Part shown: piece by piece, positions 1 through 9,044 of the stretch
How the letters are laid out: each line of letters begins with the position of its first letter
How positions within the stretch are numbered: the stretch's first letter is position 1
Origin: Acinetobacter ursingii DSM 16037 = CIP 107286
GTDB lineage: Bacteria > Pseudomonadota > Gammaproteobacteria > Pseudomonadales > Moraxellaceae
Direction: 5' to 3'
DNA length: 64,000 nt
NCBI RefSeq assembly: GCF_000368825.1
Contig: NZ_KB849719.1
Span: forward strand, 201,803 to 265,802
Position numbers and translations under genes: made by a program
Notes under the pieces: generated by a model
The model's input: only the letters and a program-made list of their open reading frames with translations
Databases searched by the model: none
What the model was told of the DNA's origin: nothing

Positions 1-416
1 TCATTCTTGGTTTTACTTTCAGATTTGTCATAAATTCGGAAATTAATTGGAATATTTTGGCCATTCTGATCTGTCGCATACAAGGTAATGAGATTAATAC
101 CCTTGACGGATCGGTGGTGTTTGCCTGACCAAAAATAGCTAACCAAGTCCATATGTTGACTATAGGGTTTATCTAAAACAGTATCATCAATACTGACTAT
201 AAGTTTATTATTATCAATATGTTGAATTGCTTCTTGATATAGGTCGTGAGGTGTGTAGTCTTCACGTTCTAGAAAGCGATTTACACTATCATGCGAGATG
301 TTATAAGTCTCGGCAAGTTGTGTGCAGCTAATAGAGTTCGGTTCTGTCATGAGAAAGCCCATATAAATGGGTAATGTACAAGTTGCTGTAGAAGCATGTT
401 TAATTCGTCTGATCAC
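1..416 (-). CDS. IS transposase, N-terminal part (runs off window start)
   Basis: This is the same reading frame as the complete transposase at 12614-13642, starting at a GTG (complement of 414-416). It encodes about the first 138 residues, including the N-terminal helix-turn-helix-like region (CTQLAETYNISHDSVNRFLE) and the first catalytic-core Asp region (SIDDTVLDKP). The remainder lies outside the window, so it cannot be said whether this copy is intact. Confidence 0.85.
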   Translation of the reverse strand, partial: MIRRIKHASTATCTLPIYMGFLMTEPNSISCTQLAETYNISHDSVNRFLEREDYTPHDLYQEAIQHIDNNKLIVSIDDTVLDKPYSQHMDLVSYFWSGKHHRSVKGINLITLYATDQNGQNIPINFRIYDKSESKTKN

Positions 417-472
417 AGATACTTTATAAAGTATTTTAATACTTTTTTGAATCCGTCAATGCGTAAGTCCTA
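1..472 (-). mobile_element. ISAba11-like insertion sequence, partial copy cut by window edge
   Basis: These 472 bp repeat 13227-13698 of the complete copy further right, with no difference that I can see by eye. The copy ends at 472 with the same 13-bp terminal repeat (TGCGTAAGTCCTA, 460-472). Only the half carrying the transposase N-terminus lies in the window. The flanking bases after 472 are GTATA; whether they are a target duplication cannot be judged because the other end is outside the window. Identity of the two copies implies recent transposition or gene conversion. Confidence 0.9.
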
Positions 473-595
473 GTATATATCTTTATTTTTTTGTGTAGTA
501 CATGACTTTTCATTCGTCTTAGATGTGCTAACGTAATAAACTATTGAACATTAAGTATAAAACCTTAGCGGTTGACCATTGATTGAGGATAAAGA

Positions 596-2326
596 ATGAA
601 CTCATTGGAACAAAATTTTCTAAATAACTTAGATGATAAGCTTTGGAAAGCCGCTGATAAATTACGTAGTAGCTTAGATGCTGCCAACTACAAACATATT
701 GTCCTTGGGTTAATTTTCTTAAAATATGTATCAGATGCCTTTGATGAACGTCAGGCAGAACTTAAAGAGTTATTTGCACAAGCGGATGATCACAACATCT
801 ATTACATGCCTCGTGATCAATACGACACAGAAGAGGAATACCAACAAGCAATCGCTGATGAGTTGGAAATAATTGATTACTATAAAGAAAAAAATGTGTT
901 TTGGGTGCCTAAAGCTGCACGTTGGTCAACATTACAAAATACAGCCGCTTTAGCGATTGGTTCGATTATTTGGCAAGATGAACATGGGGAAGATGTCAAA
1001 CTACGTTCTATCTCGTGGTTAGTCGATAATGCTTTTGATGAAATTGAGAAAGCTAATCCTAAATTAAAAGGTATTCTGAATCGTATTGGGCAATACCAGC
1101 TTGATAATGACAAGCTATTGGATTTGATCAATACTTTTTCTGACACTAGTTTTACCAAGCCTGAATATAATGGTGAAAAACTCAGTCTGCACAGCAAAGA
1201 CATTCTCGGGCATGTCTACGAATACTTTTTAGGGCAGTTTGCTTTAGCTGAAGGAAAACAAGGTGGGCAATATTACACACCTAAAAGTATTGTGACCTTG
1301 ATTGTAGAAATGTTGCAACCTTATAAAGGTCGTGTTTACGACCCTGCGATGGGTTCAGGTGGTTTCTTTGTTTCCAGTGAGAAGTTCATTGAACAACATG
1401 CACAGGAAAAGCATTACAAAGCATCTGAACAGAAAAAGCATATTTCGATTTACGGACAAGAAAGTAATCCAACCACTTGGAAACTGGCTGCCATGAACAT
1501 GGCAATTCGAGGCATTGATTTTAACTTTGGTAAAAAAAATGCTGACACATTTTTAGATGATCAGCATCCAGACTTACGTGCTGATTTTGTCATGGCAAAT
1601 CCACCGTTCAATATTAAGGATTGGTGGCACGCTTCACTGGAAAGTGATGTACGTTGGAAATATGGTACACCTCCTCAAGGCAATGCTAACTTTGCTTGGA
1701 TGCAACACATGCTCCATCACCTATCACCTACAGGTAGTATGGCCTTGTTGCTTGCCAATGGCTCGATGAGCTCCAATACCAATAATGAAGGCGAGATTCG
1801 TAAAAACTTGATCGAAGCTGATCTGGTGGAGTGTATTGTCGCATTGCCTGGACAACTGTTTACCAATACGCAGATCCCTGCCTGTATTTGGCTCTTGACC
1901 AAAGATAAAAAGAACGGCTTATCTTTGGATAAAAAGAAAGCAAATCGTGAAGGCAAAACCTTATTCATCGATGCTCGTAGTTTAGGTTATATGAAAGATC
2001 GTGTACTGCGTGACTTTACTGATTCTGATATAGCTAAAATTACCAATGCCTTACATGCTTGGCAGCAAGGTGGAAATTTTGAAGGTGACGTCTATCAAGA
2101 TGAAAAAGGCTTTTGCTTCTCGGCTGAATTGAAAGATATTCAAAAGCATGACTATGTATTGACCCCAGGGCGTTATGTGGGTGTAGTCGAGCAGGAAGAT
2201 GATGGTGAATCTTTTGCTGAGAAGATGGCACGCTTAACAGGACAATTGAAACAGCAATTTGTTGAAAGTGCTGTACTAGAAAGTGAAATCAAAAAGAATT
2301 TAAAAGGCTTAGGTTATGAGCTTTGA
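596..2326 (+). CDS. hsdM: Type I restriction-modification DNA methyltransferase subunit HsdM
   Basis: This is the N6-adenine methyltransferase subunit of a type I R-M enzyme; it works with HsdS to methylate the bipartite target and with HsdR to restrict. The 576-aa protein has an HsdM N-terminal helical domain (about residues 10-160), the SAM-binding motif I (DPAMGSGGFF, near residue 250) and the catalytic motif IV NPPF (near residue 335, in VMANPPFNIKDWW). Length is normal for the family. The ATG is preceded by GAGGATAAAG, a good ribosome-binding site. It is the first gene of a six-gene operon, about 120 bp from the end of the IS at 472; an outward IS promoter could drive it, but that is not shown. 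Its end overlaps the next gene by 11 bp. Confidence 0.96.
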   Translation: MNSLEQNFLNNLDDKLWKAADKLRSSLDAANYKHIVLGLIFLKYVSDAFDERQAELKELFAQADDHNIYYMPRDQYDTEEEYQQAIADELEIIDYYKEKNVFWVPKAARWSTLQNTAALAIGSIIWQDEHGEDVKLRSISWLVDNAFDEIEKANPKLKGILNRIGQYQLDNDKLLDLINTFSDTSFTKPEYNGEKLSLHSKDILGHVYEYFLGQFALAEGKQGGQYYTPKSIVTLIVEMLQPYKGRVYDPAMGSGGFFVSSEKFIEQHAQEKHYKASEQKKHISIYGQESNPTTWKLAAMNMAIRGIDFNFGKKNADTFLDDQHPDLRADFVMANPPFNIKDWWHASLESDVRWKYGTPPQGNANFAWMQHMLHHLSPTGSMALLLANGSMSSNTNNEGEIRKNLIEADLVECIVALPGQLFTNTQIPACIWLLTKDKKNGLSLDKKKANREGKTLFIDARSLGYMKDRVLRDFTDSDIAKITNALHAWQQGGNFEGDVYQDEKGFCFSAELKDIQKHDYVLTPGRYVGVVEQEDDGESFAEKMARLTGQLKQQFVESAVLESEIKKNLKGLGYEL

Positions 2327-2660
2327 GCAACCCTCTCTACTGTGCAATGCCGAAAAATGGGTAAGGTCTGAATTTTTAGAAACCAATTATTTCTTTGATG
2401 TGAAGTTATATCATCCTGTGATTGAGTCGATAGGTGGTGCAATCGAAGCAAATCAGCTCACTGAACGTCAACAGGAAATTTTAGTCTTAATTCAGCGTAA
2501 TCCGAAAGTTTCTTATCGTTCTTTGGCAGAACAACTTGGTATTAATCAATTTGCCTTACAAAAGCATCTGAATCATTTAAACGATGCTGGCTGGCTTGAG
2601 CGTATAGGTGGAACTCGTGGACATTGGGCGATTAAGAAAAAGTTTGGGGGTGAAGTGTGA
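2316..2660 (+). CDS. Small winged helix-turn-helix protein inside the hsd operon
   Basis: This 114-aa protein has a C-terminal winged helix (about residues 45-110: LTERQQEILVLIQRNPKVS, then SYRSLAEQLGINQFALQKHL and a wing ending GHWAIKKK). The fold resembles MarR/ArsR-like regulators and the C-terminal wHTH of RecG-like/AlbA_2 regulators. Its ATG overlaps the 3' end of hsdM by 11 bp and its stop overlaps the hsdS GTG by 4 bp, so the three genes are probably translationally coupled. A role as an autoregulator controlling restriction timing, or as an accessory piece of the methylase complex, is inference only. Similar small wHTH genes occur in some type I loci; no symbol is established that I can assign. 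Confidence 0.8.
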   Translation: MSFEQPSLLCNAEKWVRSEFLETNYFFDVKLYHPVIESIGGAIEANQLTERQQEILVLIQRNPKVSYRSLAEQLGINQFALQKHLNHLNDAGWLERIGGTRGHWAIKKKFGGEV

Positions 2661-3988
2661 GTGATGGATGGTTCAAAACAACGGTTGGTGAATATTCTCC
2701 CTTTGTTTATGGGAAAGCTATTAAAAAAGACAATCAGAGAACTATGGGTATTCCAGTTTATGGTTCTAATGGCATATATACATATTCTGACTCAGCACTA
2801 GTAAAGCAACATGCTGTAATCATAGGCAGGAAAGGTAGTGTAGGGAAAGTTCATTTAAGTGCTGAAAAGTGCTGGATTAGTGATACAGCTTTTTATGTCA
2901 TTAAGGATTCTTTGGACGAGTCGTATTTTGTATATTATTTATTGTCCTCGTTAGGGCTTGAGAACATGAATACAGATGCAGCTGTGCCTGGATTAAATAG
3001 AGATAATGCGCATCGTTTAGAAATTCAAATCCCAAATAGTATTGAGAAAAGAATTAAATTAGTTGAGCCATTAATTAAGCTAGACAAAAAAATCCATCTA
3101 AATAACCAAATCAACCAAACATTAGAATCCATTGCCCAAGCTATTTTTAAAAGTTGGTTTATCGACTTTGACCCTGTACATGCCAAAATTGTAGCAAAGC
3201 AAGAGGGTAAAGACCCTGAACTTGCTGCGATGTGTGCGATGAGTGGTAAAAGTGAAGCTGAGCTTGAGCAAATGGCAAAGGAAGATTTTGCAGAGTTAAA
3301 AGTTACTGCCGCATTGTTCCCAGATGAATTGGTGGAGAGTGAGTTAGGGGATGTGCCGAAGGGGTGGGAAATACTAGATATTGATAAAACAACTTCATTA
3401 ATCATTGACCATCGAGGTAAGACACCTAAAAAATTAGATGGAGATTGGTCAGACTCTGGTATAACAGTTTTATCTGCTAAACATGTTAAAGATGGTTGTA
3501 TTGTTAATCGTGAGCAACTTAGGTTTGTTGATACAGAACTTTATAATAAATGGATGAAAGAAGAGTTAGAGGAGGGTGATATTCTTTTAACATCAGAAGG
3601 ACCAATGGGGGAAATGTATTATTTGGCTTCTGATGAAAAATATTGTTTGAGTCAAAGATTGTATGCGCTAAGGGCTAATACTGATTTAGTATCTTCAGCA
3701 TTTTTGTATTTTTGGTTGTTAAGTCCTTTAGCAAAATCAGATATGAATGGACGAGCTACAGGTACGACAGTTGTTGGTATCAGACAATCTGAGCTTAGAA
3801 AGGTGAGAGTCTTAACTCCACCGCAGTCTATTTGTCAGTTGTTCGAGGATACAGTAAAAGCAAATTTAAAAAGTATTACAGTAAATAATAGAGGGTCTCT
3901 AGATTTAGCTCAGATTCGAGATACCTTATTAGTGAAACTATTATCAGGTGAGGTAGATGTTTCGGATTTGCATGGTGAGGGAGTATAG
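2657..3988 (+). CDS. hsdS: Type I restriction-modification specificity subunit HsdS
   Basis: This is the target-recognition subunit of the type I enzyme. The 443-aa protein has two target-recognition domains (about residues 1-130 and 225-400), each followed by a conserved helical spacer: one around KKIHLNNQINQTLESIAQAI (about 140-160) and one at the C-terminus (LAQIRDTLLVKLLSGEVDV). The central spacer FKSWFIDFDPVHAK is typical of the family. Translation starts at a GTG in a GTGA overlap with the upstream gene. The target recognition domains are AT-richer and less codon-adapted than the spacers, as is usual for exchangeable TRDs. The recognition sequence cannot be read from the protein alone. 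Confidence 0.96.
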   Translation: MSDGWFKTTVGEYSPFVYGKAIKKDNQRTMGIPVYGSNGIYTYSDSALVKQHAVIIGRKGSVGKVHLSAEKCWISDTAFYVIKDSLDESYFVYYLLSSLGLENMNTDAAVPGLNRDNAHRLEIQIPNSIEKRIKLVEPLIKLDKKIHLNNQINQTLESIAQAIFKSWFIDFDPVHAKIVAKQEGKDPELAAMCAMSGKSEAELEQMAKEDFAELKVTAALFPDELVESELGDVPKGWEILDIDKTTSLIIDHRGKTPKKLDGDWSDSGITVLSAKHVKDGCIVNREQLRFVDTELYNKWMKEELEEGDILLTSEGPMGEMYYLASDEKYCLSQRLYALRANTDLVSSAFLYFWLLSPLAKSDMNGRATGTTVVGIRQSELRKVRVLTPPQSICQLFEDTVKANLKSITVNNRGSLDLAQIRDTLLVKLLSGEVDVSDLHGEGV

Positions 3989-3990
3989 CT

Positions 3991-5067
3991 ATGTCACTAC
4001 GTCAAATTACTATACATGGCTATAAATCAATTGAACATTTAGATAGGTTTGAGTTAAACAATTTAAATGTATTGATTGGTGCAAATGGCGCAGGTAAGAG
4101 TAATTTTATCAGTATTTTTAAACTGCTCAATGAAATGTATGAGCAACGTCTGCAAAGTTTTGTACAAAAACAAGGCGGACCAGATAGTCTATTGCATTTT
4201 GGCAGAGATATAACCGATAAAATTCATGCAGAATTTTATTTTTATATGAATGGCTATAAATTTGATTTAGTACCTACATTAGATAATAGGTTGATTTTTA
4301 ATCGCGAATCTACGTGGTTTGAAGGTGTATATTACGGTGCAAGTACTCACACGATTGGTTCAGATCATGAAGAGTCAAAATTAAAAGAAACTAAAGATTC
4401 ATTTGCTGAATATGTCAGACCAGCTATACAAGGATGGCGAATTTATCATTTCCATGATACCAGTGATACAGCTAAAGTTAAGCGATCACATGCAATAAAT
4501 GATAATTTAAGGTTAAAACCTGATGCAGAAAATTTAGCAGCATATTTAAGAATGCTTTCAATAAAATATCCTGATGAATATCGAAGAATTGTAGAAACAA
4601 TACAAATTGTTTTGCCATTCTTTAAGGACTTTGTGCAGCGTGAAGATGACGAGATATTTATTGAACTAGAATGGTTTCAGGTTGATCGTCCAGATACGCC
4701 TTTAAGAGCACATCTATTATCTGATGGCAGTTTGCGCTTTATTTGTTTAATGACGTTATTGTTGCAACCTAAAGAGTTGTTGCCAGATACCATTATCATC
4801 GATGAGCCAGAACTAGGTTTGCATCCGTATGCGATCAGTGTACTTGCTGATATTTTTAAACAAGTGGCAGAAGATAAACAATTAATTATATCAACTCAAT
4901 CTGTTGAACTCATTAATGAAATGGAAGCAGAAAATATTATTGTTGTGGATCAAGAACAAGGAAAATCAACGTTTAAGCGTTTTGGGCAAGAGGAGTTATC
5001 GGAGTGGTTGGATGATTATAGCTTGGGCGAGCTATGGAAGCGTAATGTTTTAGGTGGGAGACCCTGA
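3991..5067 (+). CDS. AAA-family (AAA_21/OLD-like) ATPase embedded in hsd operon
   Basis: This 358-aa ABC-type ATPase has an N-terminal Walker A (GANGAGKSN, about residues 32-40), an ABC-signature-like LLSDGSLRFI (about 248-257) and Walker B/D-loop (IIIDEPELGLHP, about 268-279), followed by a STQS switch segment. There is no nuclease domain of its own; the next gene supplies a Toprim-like protein, so together they resemble a split OLD/Gabija/PARIS-type ATPase plus Toprim pair. It begins 2 bp after hsdS with GGAG upstream of the ATG, and its end is immediately followed by the next start. RloA-like ATPases are known as R-linked genes in type I loci. Function as an abortive-infection sensor, perhaps of anti-restriction, is inference. 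Confidence 0.85.
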   Translation: MSLRQITIHGYKSIEHLDRFELNNLNVLIGANGAGKSNFISIFKLLNEMYEQRLQSFVQKQGGPDSLLHFGRDITDKIHAEFYFYMNGYKFDLVPTLDNRLIFNRESTWFEGVYYGASTHTIGSDHEESKLKETKDSFAEYVRPAIQGWRIYHFHDTSDTAKVKRSHAINDNLRLKPDAENLAAYLRMLSIKYPDEYRRIVETIQIVLPFFKDFVQREDDEIFIELEWFQVDRPDTPLRAHLLSDGSLRFICLMTLLLQPKELLPDTIIIDEPELGLHPYAISVLADIFKQVAEDKQLIISTQSVELINEMEAENIIVVDQEQGKSTFKRFGQEELSEWLDDYSLGELWKRNVLGGRP

Positions 5068-5068
5068 T

Positions 5069-5740
5069 ATGCAAGAGATAATTGTAATTGCTGAGGGGCA
5101 AACGGAGGAAGCATTTATTAAACGAGTGGTTGCTCCAGTATTCCATTCGCAACAAATTTTTTTAAAGCCAGTGTTGATGAAGACTTCTTCTACAGCTAAA
5201 GGTGGCGCGGTTACTTTTGACCGCTTAAAACTAAACGTTAGAAATGAAATTAGACGAAATCAAAATATAAAACTGACAACATTTTTAGACTTATATGGAT
5301 TGGATACGAGTTTTCCTGATTTTAATCAAGCACAGTCAATACAAGATGTTTATTTACGTGTAGAACATTTAGAACAGGCCCTACATAGAGAGCTTATTGC
5401 ATTTGTTGAGTGTAGACCTGAAAGAATTATTACTCATATACAACCTTATGAATTTGAAGGATTACTATTTTCAGATGTTGAACAACTTTGTTCAATTGAA
5501 CCTACTTGGCAAAGATCTCACGTAACGTTGCAAAGAATGAGAGATGAAGTGGATTCACCAGAACATATTAATAATGGTTATGAGACTAAGCCATCAAAAA
5601 GATTAGAAGATAATCTACATCCTAAGTATAAAAAAACGACTCATGGACCACGGATTGCTCAACATATTGGTGTGGAACGAATGGAGCAAGAGTGCGCCCA
5701 TTTTAAATCTTGGATGGATAAAATCAGGGCATTAGGATAA
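5069..5740 (+). CDS. DUF4276 (Toprim-like) protein, partner of upstream ATPase
   Basis: This protein of about 223 aa begins with a hydrophobic strand leading to an acidic Toprim-type motif (IIVIAEGQTEEAFIKRVV), followed about 70 residues later by the DUF4276 hallmark TTFLDLYGLDTSFP, which provides further acidic residues. These fit a metal-dependent Toprim-like nuclease fold. I chose ATG 5069 because GGTGGGAG lies about 8 nt upstream; an in-frame GTG at 5054 would overlap the ATPase. It stops 3 bp before hsdR. By analogy with AriA/AriB (PARIS) and OLD systems it may be the effector released or activated by the ATPase; RloB-like is another label. No activity can be proved from sequence. Confidence 0.82.
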   Translation: MQEIIVIAEGQTEEAFIKRVVAPVFHSQQIFLKPVLMKTSSTAKGGAVTFDRLKLNVRNEIRRNQNIKLTTFLDLYGLDTSFPDFNQAQSIQDVYLRVEHLEQALHRELIAFVECRPERIITHIQPYEFEGLLFSDVEQLCSIEPTWQRSHVTLQRMRDEVDSPEHINNGYETKPSKRLEDNLHPKYKKTTHGPRIAQHIGVERMEQECAHFKSWMDKIRALG

Positions 5741-5743
5741 ACC

Positions 5744-8700
5744 ATGAATGAAACACAACTCGAAAACCTATGCCTAGAATGGTTCTCTGAAAATGGCTGG
5801 GAAGTCGTTCATGGTATTGATATAGCGCCTGACAGTAGCAATGCTTTGCGTAAAGACTATAAACAAGTTCTGATTGAAGCAGATTTACAGACTGCTTTTG
5901 AACGCTTAAACCCACATTTGCCAACGAGCTGTTTTGAGCAGGTTTTACAGAAACTCAGTAAACCTGAAAGTCTGGACTTAATCACCAATAACCGTGCTTT
6001 TCACCACATGTTATTGGAAGGTGTGCCCGTCAACTATAAAAAAGAAGATGACTGGGTGAATGATCATGCTTTTTTGGTCGATTTTAATCATGTACAGCAA
6101 AACCGTTTTGTCGCAATCAATCAATTTACCATCCAAGGTACAAAGCAACCAAGACGACCTGATATTATCTGTTTTATTAATGGTATTCCGTTTGCAGTAT
6201 TAGAGTTAAAAAGCCCCACCGTTGAAAATGCAGACATTTGGGATGCGTTTAATCAACTACAAACCTACAAAGAAGAAATCTCTGATTTATTTGTTTTTAA
6301 CGAAGCTTTGGTGGTGAGTGATGGTATTACAGCTCGGGTAGGTTCATTAACAGCAAGTCAAGAACGTTTCTTACCGTGGCGTACCATTAAAAATGAAGAT
6401 GATAAGCCTCAGCTAGAGTGGGAACTCGAAACGGTTATTCGAGGTTTCTTTGATCGTAAGTTATTCCTCGATTACATCCGTTTCTTTGTGTTATTTGAAA
6501 CAGATGGTGAAAAGACCATTAAGAAAATTGCAGGCTATCATCAGTTCCATGCGGTGCGTGAAGCTGTTCAGGCTACTATTGCTGCATCGAATCCTACAGG
6601 AAATAAAAAAGCAGGTGTGGTTTGGCATACCCAAGGGTCGGGTAAAAGCATTTCGATGTGTTGCTATGCAGGTAAACTTTTACAACAACCTGCCATGCAG
6701 AATCCTACATTATTGATTGTGACTGACCGTAATGATCTGGATGGACAACTATTTGAAACCTTTGGGCAAGCACAAGAATTATTAAAGCAAACACCAGTAC
6801 AAGCCAATAATCGTGATGAGCTGAGACAACTCCTTTCTGAACGTGAATCAGGCGGAATTATTTTTACCACGGTACAAAAGTTTGCTTTGCTTGATGGAGA
6901 AGCTGAGCATCCATTACTGAATGGTCGGCACAATATTGTGGTCATGTCCGATGAAGCACACCGTAGCCAATATGGACTCAAAGCCAAACTGTCTAATGAT
7001 GGAACGTATAAATTTGGCTATGCCAAGCACATGCGTGATGCCTTAAAAAATGCGGCATTTATTGGTTTTACAGGTACGCCAATTTCCAGTGAAGATAAAG
7101 ATACCCGAGCTGTCTTTGGTGATTATGTTTCAATTTACGATATCCAAGATGCGGTAGAGGATGGCGCAACCGTACCGATCTATTATGAATCTCGCTTGGC
7201 AAAATTGGATATTAATAAGGCTGAAATCGAGGAACTCTCTGATCAAGTCGATGAAGTGGTAGAAGATGAGGAAGATGTCGGTAGTCGTGAAAAGACCAAA
7301 GGTGAATGGAGTCGATTAGAGAAGTTAGTAGGTGCAACACCACGCCTGAAACAGATTGCTGCGGATTTGGTGACGCACTTTGAAGCCCGTACTGAAGCCA
7401 CAGCAGGCAAAGGTATGATTGTGACCATGAGCCGTGAAATCTGCGTGCATTTATATAATGAAATTATCGCTTTGCGCCCAGATTGGCATGATTCTGATCC
7501 TGAAAAAGGCAAAATCAAAATTGTGATGACAGGTTCAGCATCGGATAAGCCGTTATTGCAACCGCATATCTACAATAAGCAAACTAAAAAACGCTTTGAG
7601 AAACGTTTTAAAGATGTGAATGACCCTTTGCAGTTGGTGATTGTGCGGGATATGTGGCTGACAGGTTTTGATGCACCGTGTACCCATACCATGTATATCG
7701 ACAAACCAATGAAGGGGCATAATCTCATGCAGGCGATTGCTCGTGTGAACCGTGTCTTTAAAGACAAGCAAGGTGGGTTGGTTGTTGACTATATTGGGAT
7801 TGCCAATGAGTTAAAGCAGGCATTAAAAACCTATACCGATGCCAAAGGGAAAGGTGAGCCGACTTTACGTGCGGAAGAAGCCTATGCCGTGCTTGCTGAG
7901 AAAATGGATGCCATCCGTGGGATGTTTGCCAAGACCAATGACCAAGCTGGGTTGGATTTAAGCAGTTATGAAAAACAAGCACACCGACTGATTATTCCAG
8001 CAGCCAACTATGTGTTGAGTCTAAAAGATGGCAAAAAACGCTTTTTAGATTTAGTACTTACAGTCAATAAAGCCTTTTCATTGTGCGGTACCTTGGATGA
8101 AGCCAAGACATTGCATAAGGAAATTGCATTTTATTCAGCCATTAAAGCAGTGATTAGTAAGCATACCTCTGTGGATCGTAAATTATCGCAAGCAGAAAAG
8201 GACAGTACGCTTAAACAAATTTTAGATAATGCTGTTGTTGCTGATGGCGTAGCAGATGTATTTGCACTTTGTGGTTTAGATAAACCGAATATTGGCTTAC
8301 TGTCGGATGAGTTTTTAGAGGATGTAAGGCAGATGCCATATCGTAACTTGGCGGTTGAATTACTGGAAAAATTACTCAACGACGGTATTAAAGCCAAAAC
8401 ACGCAATAATCTAGTTCAAGAAAAACGCTTCTCGGATCGTTTACAAGAAACCTTGCGTAAGTATAACAACCGTGCCATTGAAACCTCGCAAGTCATTGAA
8501 GAACTGATTCAGATGGCAAAAGAGTTTCAGGCAGAAATGGAGCGTGAAGCTGCGCTCGGTTTGAACCCCGATGAAATCGCCTTTTACGATGCCTTAGCCA
8601 ATAACGAAAGTGCAGTCCGTGAGTTAGGTGACGATACGCTTAAGCAGATCGCTCGAGAAATTACAGAGAAGTTGCGTAAATCGACCACAGTAGATTGGCA

Positions 8701-8845
8701 GGTGCGGGACAGTGTACGTGCTCAGCTTAAAATCTTGGTGCGTCGTACTTTACAGCGTTGGAAGTATCCACCAGATAAAGCGGCTGAAGCGATTGAGTTG
8801 GTGATGAAGCAGGCTGAAATGCTATCGAATGCATGGACGAAATAA
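5744..8845 (+). CDS. hsdR: Type I restriction endonuclease subunit HsdR
   Basis: This is the motor and nuclease subunit that translocates DNA and cleaves away from the recognition site. The 1033-aa protein has an N-terminal PD-(D/E)xK nuclease domain ([20 protein letters not shown], about residues 138-160) and a SF2 helicase core with Walker A (HTQGSGKS, about 295-302), DEAH box ([10 protein letters not shown], about 403), motif III (FTGTPIS) and motif VI ([11 protein letters not shown]). A C-terminal helical region (about 750-1033) would contact HsdM. It is full length. It is the last gene of the operon, 3 bp after the DUF4276 gene, so HsdR production is coupled to that of the inserted ATPase/Toprim-like pair. 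Confidence 0.97.
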   Translation: MNETQLENLCLEWFSENGWEVVHGIDIAPDSSNALRKDYKQVLIEADLQTAFERLNPHLPTSCFEQVLQKLSKPESLDLITNNRAFHHMLLEGVPVNYKKEDDWVNDHAFLVDFNHVQQNRFVAINQFTIQGTKQPRRPDIICFINGIPFAVLELKSPTVENADIWDAFNQLQTYKEEISDLFVFNEALVVSDGITARVGSLTASQERFLPWRTIKNEDDKPQLEWELETVIRGFFDRKLFLDYIRFFVLFETDGEKTIKKIAGYHQFHAVREAVQATIAASNPTGNKKAGVVWHTQGSGKSISMCCYAGKLLQQPAMQNPTLLIVTDRNDLDGQLFETFGQAQELLKQTPVQANNRDELRQLLSERESGGIIFTTVQKFALLDGEAEHPLLNGRHNIVVMSDEAHRSQYGLKAKLSNDGTYKFGYAKHMRDALKNAAFIGFTGTPISSEDKDTRAVFGDYVSIYDIQDAVEDGATVPIYYESRLAKLDINKAEIEELSDQVDEVVEDEEDVGSREKTKGEWSRLEKLVGATPRLKQIAADLVTHFEARTEATAGKGMIVTMSREICVHLYNEIIALRPDWHDSDPEKGKIKIVMTGSASDKPLLQPHIYNKQTKKRFEKRFKDVNDPLQLVIVRDMWLTGFDAPCTHTMYIDKPMKGHNLMQAIARVNRVFKDKQGGLVVDYIGIANELKQALKTYTDAKGKGEPTLRAEEAYAVLAEKMDAIRGMFAKTNDQAGLDLSSYEKQAHRLIIPAANYVLSLKDGKKRFLDLVLTVNKAFSLCGTLDEAKTLHKEIAFYSAIKAVISKHTSVDRKLSQAEKDSTLKQILDNAVVADGVADVFALCGLDKPNIGLLSDEFLEDVRQMPYRNLAVELLEKLLNDGIKAKTRNNLVQEKRFSDRLQETLRKYNNRAIETSQVIEELIQMAKEFQAEMEREAALGLNPDEIAFYDALANNESAVRELGDDTLKQIAREITEKLRKSTTVDWQVRDSVRAQLKILVRRTLQRWKYPPDKAAEAIELVMKQAEMLSNAWTK

Positions 8846-9044
8846 AGTAAGTGTATTAATTCTGCTGTGTTGGTACGCTAACTTTATTTTAATATCAGAA
8901 AATCCCAATCTGGAAGTTAATTGGTTTTACATTTGATAAAAGAATATATTTAAGTATTTTGAATTTAAGATTTACTTTGATATTTCTATATTTTAAAAGA
9001 ATTTATTTAAACAGTTTAAAGCATAACTATTAGGTAGGGGAATT

